A stretch of DNA of 34,576 nucleotides from the NCBI GenBank assembly GCA_964614415.1, contig CAZTLE010000014.1, positions 1-34,576 of the forward strand, in the 5' to 3' direction. The stretch is from CAZTLE01 sp964614415 (lineage in GTDB: Bacteria; Bacteroidota; Bacteroidia; Flavobacteriales; Flavobacteriaceae). The notes beneath the pieces were generated by a model. It was not told the origin of the DNA. It was given only the letters and a program-made list of their open reading frames with translations, and ran no database searches. Positions 22,822-30,317 of the stretch are shown one piece after another; positions within the stretch are counted from its first letter, which is position 1; each line of letters starts with the position of its first letter. The position numbers and the translations under genes are program-made.

Positions 22822-24654
22822 ATGGCAGATATCATCCAGCTTTTACCCGATCATGTTGCCAATCAGATAGCTGCAGGAGAGGTAGTACAACGACCGGCTT
22901 CTGTAGTTAAAGAATTGCTGGAAAATGCTATTGATGCTCAAGCTACGAAGATTACCGTTGTCATTAAAGATGCCGGAAAGACACTTATTCAAGTGACAGA
23001 TGACGGTATTGGCATGAGTACTACCGATGCCAGGCTGTGTTTTGAAAGACACGCCACTTCCAAGATTAAATCGGCTGAAGATCTTTTCAATCTTAATACC
23101 AAGGGATTTAGAGGAGAAGCGCTTGCCTCCATTGCGGCCATTGCTCATGTTGAGCTGAAAACCAGGATGGAAGGCGAGGAGGTGGGTACGCACATCAGTA
23201 TCGAAGGAAGTAAGGTAACCTCTCAGGAGGCTGCCGTGGTGCCTAAAGGAACGACCATTTCCGTGAAAAATCTCTTTTTCAATATTCCGGCGCGGCGGAA
23301 TTTTCTGAAAAGTGATGCGGTTGAGAACCGGCATGTGATCGATGAGTTTCATCGTGTGGCACTGGCGCATCCGTCGGTTGCGTTTACTATGATCTCCAAT
23401 GGTAGTACTGTATTTAACTTACCTGTTTCTAACGAGCGGCAGCGTATCGTCAATATCTTCGGAAGTAAGAGCAACGAAAAGTTGGTTCCGGTAACAGAAG
23501 AAACTGAGATATTGAAAGTGGACGGTTTTGTGCTGAAGCCAGAGTTCGCTCGCAAAAGCAGGGGAGAGCAATTCTTTTTTGTAAACAACCGCTTCATCAA
23601 GAGTCCATACCTGCATCATGCAGTGTTATCCGCCTTTGAAGGACTGATCAAAGAAGGGACACACCCCGGGTATTTTCTATTTCTGGAGGTGGATTCGAAG
23701 TCGATCGATATCAATATACATCCCACCAAGACGGAGATCAAGTTCGATGACGAGCACGCTATCTATGCCATGCTTCGCGCGACAGTAAAACACGGTTTGG
23801 GACAGTTCAGTATTGCGCCGGTCCTGGACTTCAACCGGGATTCCGGGTTTGATACTCCCTACGAATACAGTAAGAAAACCCCGGTTGCGCCGACCATAGA
23901 GATCGACAGGAACTACAATCCGTTTCAGAAAGAGAAAACGGGAGGTGCTTACAAGAAACAGAAAGATCCTTCCTGGGAATCACTGTATGTCGGTTTAAAG
24001 CAGGATCCGCTCGAAATTCCATCCGATGAAGGCATTCAATTCGAAAGCGAAGAAGTAAGCGGGAGTTTTTTCGAAAGTGACGACAAGGAAACTTCCGGAA
24101 ATACCTTTCAGCTTCAGAACAAATACATCATAAGCCCTATTAAGAGTGGTATTATGATCATTCATCAGCATTTGGCGCACCAGCGTATTCTGTATGAAGA
24201 TATTCTGAAGAGTATCACCGTACAGGAGGCTGTGAGTCAGCAATTGCTATTCCCCCTGGAATTGAATTTGGGAAAACCGGGTATTGCTATTCTTGATGGA
24301 GTTAAGGAGCAGTTGGAACATACGGGTTTTGTCTTTTCTGAAATTAGGGATGAACAGGTTGTTATAAGCGGAATTCCCTCCGGTGTGAATGAGGGAATCG
24401 TTCCGAACATCCTGCAGCAAGTTATTGACGATATTAAAGACGAAGTCCCCGATTCCGGATTCAGTCAGAATGATCTGCTCGCGAGATCGCTTGCGAGAAG
24501 TATGGCCGTTACTACGGGAACGGCTTTGAAAAAGGAAGAGATGGAACATATGGTGCATCAATTGTTTGCCTGTAAGGAGCCAGGTGTATCACCGGACAAT
24601 CGCCCGGTGCTAATTACGATGGATGTGACCGACTTTGATAAAAAATTTGTGTAG
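22822..24654 (+). CDS. mutL: DNA mismatch repair protein MutL
   Basis: A 610-residue MutL. The GHKL ATPase domain has ELLENAIDA (catalytic Glu34), TDDGIGM and NTKGFRGEALASI. The transducer domain follows with FFVNNRFIKSP and INIHPTKTEIKFDDE. An acidic linker (about 335-430) leads to the C-terminal dimerisation domain. The endonuclease motif DQHAxxExxxxE of nicking MutL proteins reads HQHLAHQRILYE here (from His448), so the first Asp and the internal Glu are changed, and the CPHGRP-type motif reads SPDNRP. This MutL may lack nicking activity. The downstream rhomboid gene starts 5 nt after the stop, so an operon is likely. Confidence 0.96.
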   Translation: MADIIQLLPDHVANQIAAGEVVQRPASVVKELLENAIDAQATKITVVIKDAGKTLIQVTDDGIGMSTTDARLCFERHATSKIKSAEDLFNLNTKGFRGEALASIAAIAHVELKTRMEGEEVGTHISIEGSKVTSQEAAVVPKGTTISVKNLFFNIPARRNFLKSDAVENRHVIDEFHRVALAHPSVAFTMISNGSTVFNLPVSNERQRIVNIFGSKSNEKLVPVTEETEILKVDGFVLKPEFARKSRGEQFFFVNNRFIKSPYLHHAVLSAFEGLIKEGTHPGYFLFLEVDSKSIDINIHPTKTEIKFDDEHAIYAMLRATVKHGLGQFSIAPVLDFNRDSGFDTPYEYSKKTPVAPTIEIDRNYNPFQKEKTGGAYKKQKDPSWESLYVGLKQDPLEIPSDEGIQFESEEVSGSFFESDDKETSGNTFQLQNKYIISPIKSGIMIIHQHLAHQRILYEDILKSITVQEAVSQQLLFPLELNLGKPGIAILDGVKEQLEHTGFVFSEIRDEQVVISGIPSGVNEGIVPNILQQVIDDIKDEVPDSGFSQNDLLARSLARSMAVTTGTALKKEEMEHMVHQLFACKEPGVSPDNRPVLITMDVTDFDKKFV

Positions 24655-24659
24655 ACGCT

Positions 24660-25403
24660 ATGATGCGAATAACAGAAACGGTTAAGGTACTTATCACGAT
24701 CAACGTGATATTTTTTGTAGGATCACTGCTCAACGATCAGCTGTTCCTTAAGCTTTTCGCGCTGTACTATTTTGAGAGTCCCGGTTTCAATTTTTGGCAG
24801 GCTGTCACTCACATGTTCATGCATGGCGGGGCGTTTCATATCATCTTTAATATGTACGCCTTGTGGGCGTTTGGCTCACCGTTGGAAATGCAATGGGGCC
24901 GAAACAAGTTTCTGTTTTTCTACTTTTCGGCCGGTCTTGGTGCGGCTTTGATCCATTCTCTAGTGAATTACTTCCAGTTTCATGCGGGATATGACGCACT
25001 GGTACAATTGGGGATGGATGCGGCCGAGATACAAAATGTCTTAACCACCGGTACTATTAATCCGGCTGTTTTCGAATCAATACCCGAAGCGGACCTACGC
25101 ACCATGTACGAAGCTTATAATACGCCCGCTGTGGGTGCCTCGGGCGCGATCTACGGAATTTTGGTAGCCTTCGGAATGATGTACCCTAATGTGGAACTAA
25201 TGCTGTTATTCTTCCCGGTTCCCATCAAGGCTAAATACTTTATCCCGGGACTGATCTTGCTGGACTTGTTTTCAGGGGTCACCGGATTCTCGGTATTTGG
25301 ACAGGGAATTGCGCATTGGGCGCATATAGGTGGAGCGCTGTTCGGATTTATCATGGCCTGGTACTGGAAAAAGAATAGTTTTAATAACCATAGGTGGAAT
25401 TAA
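24660..25403 (+). CDS. Rhomboid family intramembrane serine protease
   Basis: A 247-residue polytopic membrane protease with about six membrane segments. The family signatures are present: HMFMHGGAFHIIFNMYALWAFG in the second segment region, catalytic Ser161 in VGASGAIYG, and catalytic His222 in HWAHIGG. An insert of about 50 residues (around 105-155) separates two helices and is longer than in GlpG. The ATG at 24660 is followed by a second ATG at 24663 that could equally be used. It overlaps the next rhomboid gene through TAATG, indicating coupled translation. Confidence 0.93.
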   Translation: MMRITETVKVLITINVIFFVGSLLNDQLFLKLFALYYFESPGFNFWQAVTHMFMHGGAFHIIFNMYALWAFGSPLEMQWGRNKFLFFYFSAGLGAALIHSLVNYFQFHAGYDALVQLGMDAAEIQNVLTTGTINPAVFESIPEADLRTMYEAYNTPAVGASGAIYGILVAFGMMYPNVELMLLFFPVPIKAKYFIPGLILLDLFSGVTGFSVFGQGIAHWAHIGGALFGFIMAWYWKKNSFNNHRWN

Positions 25404-26281
25404 TGGCGTCGAATAACCTGACATATCAGTTTAAGACTTCAAGCATTCTCGTGAAGCTCATTGTGATCAATGCGATCATATTCCTCGTGTTTAGCATTGT
25501 TCCGTTTCTCATGGGTATGCAGAGTGATTATCTGTTAAAGAAATGGTTTGTACTCCCGGAGACTATCGGTGAGTTCATTTTACAGCCCTGGTCTATAATT
25601 ACGTATGCATTTTTGCATTCAGGATTCTGGCACATATTCTGGAATATGCTATTGCTCTATATGCTGGGTAATTTTGTACTGAATCTGTTCAACGCCCGGC
25701 GTTTTTTGACCATTTATCTTTTGGGAGCCATCGCCGGAGGGTTGTTGTACATGTTGGCATACAATATTTTCCCTGCTTTTGCACAGTCAAGAGGCTATTT
25801 ACAAGGGGCATCGGCAGCAGTTACCGCCATTGTCGTATTTATAGGGACATACACTCCAAACGCAATCATTAGGATTTTCATCTTTAATGTGAAACTCTGG
25901 CATGTTGCGGCTTTCTTCGTGATTGCGGATTTAATTCGCTTACCGGCATCCGATAACGCCGGAGGCCTTATAGCACACCTTGGAGGTGCTCTGTTAGGCT
26001 ATGTATATGCCCGTCAACTTACCAAAGGAAATGATATTGGAAGAGGTTTTGAGCGAGCGATGGACGGTGTTGCAAACATGTTTAAACCTCGCAAGAAGAA
26101 GCCCTTTAAAAAAGTGCATCGTACAACACAACCTTCAGGAGGACGTTCTAATCAAACAAACTCAAAAAGTGACCACCAGAAAAAGGTGGATGCCATACTG
26201 GACAAGATCGGAAAAAGCGGTTACGACAGCCTTACCAAAGCCGAAAAAGACTTTCTGTTCAAAGCGGGCAAAGACGATTAA
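25403..26281 (+). CDS. Second rhomboid family intramembrane protease with C-terminal tail
   Basis: A 292-residue rhomboid started at 25403, where TAATG joins it to the upstream rhomboid. HSGFWHIFWNMLLLYMLG, catalytic Ser137 in LQGASAAV, and catalytic His192 in IAHLGG are present, so it is predicted active. The Ser motif has A where most family members have a Gly after Ser (GASAA). Behind the membrane part is a basic soluble tail (about 215-292) ending in the conserved-looking motif ILDKIGKSGYDSLTKAEKDFLF. A TAATG overlap connects it to the next gene too. Substrates of both rhomboids are unknown. Confidence 0.92.
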   Translation: MASNNLTYQFKTSSILVKLIVINAIIFLVFSIVPFLMGMQSDYLLKKWFVLPETIGEFILQPWSIITYAFLHSGFWHIFWNMLLLYMLGNFVLNLFNARRFLTIYLLGAIAGGLLYMLAYNIFPAFAQSRGYLQGASAAVTAIVVFIGTYTPNAIIRIFIFNVKLWHVAAFFVIADLIRLPASDNAGGLIAHLGGALLGYVYARQLTKGNDIGRGFERAMDGVANMFKPRKKKPFKKVHRTTQPSGGRSNQTNSKSDHQKKVDAILDKIGKSGYDSLTKAEKDFLFKAGKDD

Positions 26282-27306
26282 TGAAGCGCATAGGTTTTTT
26301 GGGGAAAATCATATTTTGGATCAATATTATCGCCGTGATACTATTGGCGGTTTCGTTTATCACCCCTTATATCCCTCCCCGAAAGTTTCCTACCCTGTCT
26401 ATGTTAAGCCTGGCGGTGTCGCCATTGTTACTTATCAATATGGTATTTGCCCTCTACTGGTTGCTGCGTTTGCGAAAACAAATGTTGTGGTCGGTATTTG
26501 TACTGATCATTGCCTATTTCCACTTTAATTCGACTTATGAGTTTGCCTCGGAAGGAGATCCGGCAAATTATAAGAATACACTTAAAGTAATGTCCTATAA
26601 TGTGCGTCTTTTCAATGCGTATGAAAAAGATCCGCCGGAGAATACTCAGCAGATTATTGATGAACTCATAACAGAAGAAAACCCGGATATTATTTTTATT
26701 CAGGAGTACTACCGAAACAGCGATGTTGAGTTCCCGGAATACCCATATCGACTGGTTCACTTCAAGAATGATAAAGTATTGCTGGGGCATGCGATTTTTT
26801 CCAGGTATCCGTTGATGAACCGCGGCGGGTTTAATTTCCGAAGAACGGGGAATAATTCACTCTATGCGGATGTGGCCGTAGATCAGGATACGGTGCGTTT
26901 GTATAACGTGCATTTACAATCCATAGGCATTACCCCAAGTGTGGATTATATTCAGGAGGGCGATAAGGAAAAATTGAGGCAACGGCTGGGATTGGCATTC
27001 ATGAAGCAGCAGGAACAGATGGAAACTATCCTTGAACACAAAGACAATTCTCCCTATCCGGTGCTATTGTGCGGTGACTTTAACAACACTTCGTTTTCGT
27101 ATATCTATCGTGAGTTTAACAAAGGAATGACAGATGCTTTTGAAGCCAGAGGAGGAGGGCTGGGGAGTACATTCTCTTTCGATTCCTACCCGATGCGCAT
27201 CGACTATATCTTCTCGTCGACAAAGATGGACGTGCTCAAGTTTGAGACTATCAAGAAGACCTTTTCAGACCATTATCCCATCATTGCTACCCTTGGATGG
27301 AACTAA
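26281..27306 (+). CDS. Endonuclease/exonuclease/phosphatase family protein, membrane-anchored
   Basis: A 341-residue protein. Three hydrophobic segments at the N terminus (about 8-30, 38-57 and 67-84) precede an EEP catalytic domain with SYNVRLFN, the metal Glu of FIQEYYR, CGDFNNTSFSYIY (catalytic GDFN), DYIFSS and the SDHYPI terminal His motif. These proteins hydrolyse phosphodiesters or phosphomonoesters; the membrane anchor suggests the catalytic part lies outside the cytosol or acts on lipid head groups (inference). It is the last gene of the mutL-rhomboid-rhomboid unit. Its TAA overlaps the stop codon of the convergent gene on the other strand, and no terminator is seen. Confidence 0.9.
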   Translation: MKRIGFLGKIIFWINIIAVILLAVSFITPYIPPRKFPTLSMLSLAVSPLLLINMVFALYWLLRLRKQMLWSVFVLIIAYFHFNSTYEFASEGDPANYKNTLKVMSYNVRLFNAYEKDPPENTQQIIDELITEENPDIIFIQEYYRNSDVEFPEYPYRLVHFKNDKVLLGHAIFSRYPLMNRGGFNFRRTGNNSLYADVAVDQDTVRLYNVHLQSIGITPSVDYIQEGDKEKLRQRLGLAFMKQQEQMETILEHKDNSPYPVLLCGDFNNTSFSYIYREFNKGMTDAFEARGGGLGSTFSFDSYPMRIDYIFSSTKMDVLKFETIKKTFSDHYPIIATLGWN

Positions 27307-27929
27307 GGGAGAAAATCGAGTGATTGATTCTCCAAATAATCCAATGCCCCTGGCCCTTCGTTGAACAGCAGATCCAGAATGGAAAGATTTGAAAGAAAGC
27401 CGTGATGATCGGCCAACACTTGAGTATAGTGTTTCAAACCATAATCCGGTTCTTTTTTCGCATTCACCAGAAAGCGAAGGTCTGTTACAGAGGGTTCTGC
27501 CTCATAACGTCCACTGAAGGTATAGGACGGAGTTATGCCCATAAGCTCGCAAACCAGATCAAAAATGGTCATATTGTGCTCCATCAGGGAATTTACCGAA
27601 GATGAGAAAAGCGGATGCAATTCGTCCTCATAGAACTCGAAAAAAGGGGAAGTGCGATAGGCCGTTTGCAACGACTTCCAATGCTGTGACTGCCAGGGAA
27701 AATTATTCTCGGGAGTTACATTTTTCGTTTTCTGTCGCTCCCCGTTTTTAGCATGTCGTATAGGGATATTGAGCGTGAGTATCCCGTTGGTGTGCGCTAT
27801 ATGGGCCCTGTTGCGATACGTTTGTTTTTGGTAGTTATCCTCTCTTTCGAATATAACTTCTTCACATTGTACGATAACGGCCATTTGAACAATGGATGGG
27901 AAGTAGGTAGGATGAAGGAGAACGGCCAT
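27303..27929 (-). CDS. WbqC-like family protein
   Basis: A 208-residue cytosolic protein of the WbqC family: HPTYFPSI near the start, FEREDNYQKQTYRNRAHI, LNIPIRHA, and the W/Y-rich middle NFPWQSQHWKSLQTAYRTSPFFEFYEDELHPLF. WbqC proteins occur in polysaccharide gene clusters elsewhere and have been suggested to act on sugar nucleotides, but here the gene is part of the par-dapB-lepB cluster. The catalytic role is unknown. It follows the degenerate signal peptidase by 5 nt. The TAG stop overlaps the TAA of the convergent EEP gene by 3 of 4 bases. Confidence 0.85.
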   Translation of the reverse strand: MAVLLHPTYFPSIVQMAVIVQCEEVIFEREDNYQKQTYRNRAHIAHTNGILTLNIPIRHAKNGERQKTKNVTPENNFPWQSQHWKSLQTAYRTSPFFEFYEDELHPLFSSSVNSLMEHNMTIFDLVCELMGITPSYTFSGRYEAEPSVTDLRFLVNAKKEPDYGLKHYTQVLADHHGFLSNLSILDLLFNEGPGALDYLENQSLDFLP

Positions 27930-27934
27930 GATCG

Positions 27935-28609
27935 TTATTTTTTTGAGCCTCCCATGACCCCTATAATCTTGTCAGCCTCTATTGGGCCAAAGGCACGAGA
28001 GTCCCATGAATTATCGCGATTATCTCCCATTACAAATACATGGCCTTCTGGAATTACATAGGGTCCAAAGTGATCTTTGTTCCAGTTTTCACCGTAGAGT
28101 GCAACCGTCTCAGAGTCAATGTCTGTGTTGGATGAAACAACTCGAAAAGCGTTAATTTTTCCGGCCATCTTGTCCTCTAGAAATACAATGGTAGAATCAC
28201 TAGTATAAAATCTTTGATAAGGGATATCGTGTAAAGGGAGTTGCTCTTCGATGGATTTGAGTTGAGTTTTACTTGTTTTATAGAGGTGCTTGAGAGGGAA
28301 TATGGTGTCTACATTACTGCCATTTAGGTAGGTGATACCATCCTTTATATGGATTGTGTCTTTCTCCACAGCAATAAGTCTGAAGACATAACTTGCCGTA
28401 TCATGCATCTTAAAAACAACAAAATCATATCGTGCAGGTTCTCGTAGGTTGGTAGCGTAGGCCGTGCTACCCATTACCAGCCCTGGTTCATTGGCTGAGG
28501 TTGATATATAGTACTTCTTGAAGAAGTTTTGCTCGGAAATAAAAATCCACAGCGCTGCAATTCCAAGAGTAATCCCGGCAACCAGAAGAATCGCTTTATT
28601 CTTACTCAT
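27935..28609 (-). CDS. Signal peptidase I paralogue, predicted catalytically inactive
   Basis: A 224-residue S26-like protein with one N-terminal membrane segment (about 6-26). The conserved C-terminal box VFVMGDNRDNSWDSRAFGPI and the FGPYVIPEG strand are clear. At the catalytic Ser the active neighbour reads IPTSSLEGTL; here it reads ISTSANEPGL, so Ser aligns with Ala39. At the catalytic Lys the neighbour has YVKRAVGIPGD and this protein YVFRLIAVEKD, so Lys aligns with Phe76. Both dyad residues are therefore lost although the fold is kept. It looks like a tandem duplicate of lepB that became a pseudoenzyme, perhaps a regulator or partner of LepB (inference). It lies between lepB (separated by the G-rich octamer array) and the WbqC-like gene. 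Confidence 0.85.
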   Translation of the reverse strand: MSKNKAILLVAGITLGIAALWIFISEQNFFKKYYISTSANEPGLVMGSTAYATNLREPARYDFVVFKMHDTASYVFRLIAVEKDTIHIKDGITYLNGSNVDTIFPLKHLYKTSKTQLKSIEEQLPLHDIPYQRFYTSDSTIVFLEDKMAGKINAFRVVSSNTDIDSETVALYGENWNKDHFGPYVIPEGHVFVMGDNRDNSWDSRAFGPIEADKIIGVMGGSKK

Positions 28610-28640
28610 ATGGTATTGGAAAAACTAAAAAATCCTATTA

Positions 28641-28688
28641 TTAACCCGATAACCCAATAACCCAATAACCCAATAACCCAATAACCCT
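28641..28688. repeat. Octamer array D (ATAACCCA), G-quadruplex-capable on the minus strand
   Basis: Six 8-nt units: TTAACCCG, four ATAACCCA and ATAACCCT. On the minus strand this gives six GGG tracts separated by 5-nt T/A loops (TTATT), which satisfies the simple G-quadruplex rule of four GGG tracts with loops of 1-7 nt. It sits between the lepB stop codon and the start of the signal peptidase paralogue, joined to the hairpin at 28686-28701. Confidence 0.93.
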
Positions 28689-28701
28689 GCCTGTCGGCAG
28701 G
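28686..28701. repeat. CCTGCC hairpin element, copy 2
   Basis: CCTGCC and GGCAGG form a 6-bp stem with loop TGTC. It is followed by GCGAATCAACAAACC up to the lepB stop codon. Related to the hairpin at 19746-19765, which is also coupled to a short-period array and to AATCAACAAAT-like sequence. No T run follows. Confidence 0.72.
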
Positions 28702-28715
28702 CGAATCAACAAACC

Positions 28716-30287
28716 TTAGGCCTTCTTCCCCTTCTTTCTTCGTTTCCAGAAGAAATTGAATACAAAGTAGCCGGCCAGAGCTATTAAGAAATACCTAAAG
28801 TACGACACCGGTTGTCCGCTGCCTCCTACGGTCGTAAACCAGCGTTCCCAGCGAGGTTTTCCGTTTTCCCAACTCATCCAAACGAAGACCGGTTTTCCCA
28901 CTACGTGATTAAAGGGTACATAACCCCATACGCGAGAGTCTTCCGAGTTATTGCGATTATCTCCCACCAGCCAGTAGTAGTCCATTTTAAAGGTATATTC
29001 GGAAATAGGCTCACCATTTAAAAGCACCTGGGTTCCCGATTGAGTGATTACATTATCAATACCCAATTCACTTCCTTCATATACTTCGATAATTCGTTTG
29101 TAAAAGGAAATGGTCTCAGGAGTTATCGAAACGGTCTTGCCTGCCTCAGGGATGTAGATCGGACCGTAATTGTTGGCATTCCATTCGTAACGCTCGTCAT
29201 ATGGGAATGATGACGGATCCCATTCATTATTGCCATCTCTAACAGAAACTACCTGCTCAATCTTAGTATATTCCTTCACTTTATCTGCCATTGACTCCGG
29301 CATGAATCCAACATAAGCAGTACTATTTGGAATTCGTCTCATTTCTCGAACCTCGAAACGTTCTTTTAGAAAATCTATATCACGTTGATTGAGCCCTGTA
29401 TTGGCCTTCGGGACTATGTAATACCCGAACTGTAGTTTTGCCCGTTCCGGGAGGACATTCTGCTCGCCGTTCACATAGACATATCCGTTGCGCAATTCGA
29501 TCGAATCCCCGGGGATTCCCACAGCTCGTTTTACATAATTGGATTTTTTGTCAATAGGCTTATAATGGTATCTCCCATCGTCTTTACCGTAAAAAGCGTT
29601 GATCGTATCTACAGGCCAACTGAAGACTACGATATCGTTATTTTTTATCTTCTGAAATCCGGGAACCCTGAAATGTGGGACTTGTAGCTTTGGAGCATAC
29701 GATTTCTTCTTAAGTACGGGAATCGTGTCATGCACCATGGGCATCGAAATAGGAGTAATCGGAGTGCGAGCGCCGTAGTGATATTTGCTCACAAACAGGA
29801 AATCTCCTACCAGCAACGTGCCCTCAAGGGAAGAGGTAGGAATGGTATAAGGCTGCATGAAGTAGGTATGCACTATTGTCGCGGCGACCACGGCAAACAG
29901 AATGGAGCTAATCCATTCTCCGGCTCCAGTCCTGGGTTTTAAGTTGCGATCTTCAATATATTTTACATCCAGACCATAGTTGACGTAGTAGATGTACAAT
30001 CCAAGGGTAATGATCACCAGCAGGGTATCCAGGTTCGAATTTCTACCGAAACTTCTAATGGTTTCCACCCATACTACGGGGATCATGATTTGATTCACTA
30101 TGGGGATGAACATGAGTATGACCCACCACCAGGGGCGGTTGATAATCTTCATTAGGATCACCGCATTATATACGGGAACCGCAGCTTCCCATGCTTTCCT
30201 ACCGGCCTTTTGATAGAGTTTCCAGGTTCCGGCAAAATGGATAACCTGGATGATAAGCAGGAATAATAACCAGTTGTTCAGTGTCAT
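28716..30287 (-). CDS. lepB: Signal peptidase I with N-terminal membrane extension
   Basis: A 523-residue leader peptidase that cleaves Sec signal peptides at the outer face of the inner membrane. The N-terminal ~105 residues form several membrane segments of the DUF5684 type, not found in E. coli LepB. A further membrane segment (about 127-142) precedes the catalytic part. Catalytic Ser153 is in IPTSSLEGTLLVGD and Lys253 in YVKRAVGIPGD; box E is VGDNRNNSEDSRVWG. A large insert (about 270-440) separates the two halves, typical of Bacteroidota LepB. The dyad is intact, in contrast to the paralogue downstream. dapB lies 30 bp upstream on the same strand. Confidence 0.95.
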   Translation of the reverse strand: MTLNNWLLFLLIIQVIHFAGTWKLYQKAGRKAWEAAVPVYNAVILMKIINRPWWWVILMFIPIVNQIMIPVVWVETIRSFGRNSNLDTLLVIITLGLYIYYVNYGLDVKYIEDRNLKPRTGAGEWISSILFAVVAATIVHTYFMQPYTIPTSSLEGTLLVGDFLFVSKYHYGARTPITPISMPMVHDTIPVLKKKSYAPKLQVPHFRVPGFQKIKNNDIVVFSWPVDTINAFYGKDDGRYHYKPIDKKSNYVKRAVGIPGDSIELRNGYVYVNGEQNVLPERAKLQFGYYIVPKANTGLNQRDIDFLKERFEVREMRRIPNSTAYVGFMPESMADKVKEYTKIEQVVSVRDGNNEWDPSSFPYDERYEWNANNYGPIYIPEAGKTVSITPETISFYKRIIEVYEGSELGIDNVITQSGTQVLLNGEPISEYTFKMDYYWLVGDNRNNSEDSRVWGYVPFNHVVGKPVFVWMSWENGKPRWERWFTTVGGSGQPVSYFRYFLIALAGYFVFNFFWKRRKKGKKA

Positions 30288-30317
30288 AGCTGTCGCGCTT
30301 TAGCGTCTCGTTTTTTG

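Noticed and set aside
22843..23370. 175-codon minus-strand ORF opposite mutL
   Set aside because: Shadow frame of mutL without recognisable domains.
30296..30305. Small palindrome CGCTTTAGCG between dapB and lepB
   Set aside because: Stem too short and no T run; not convincing as terminator or operator.
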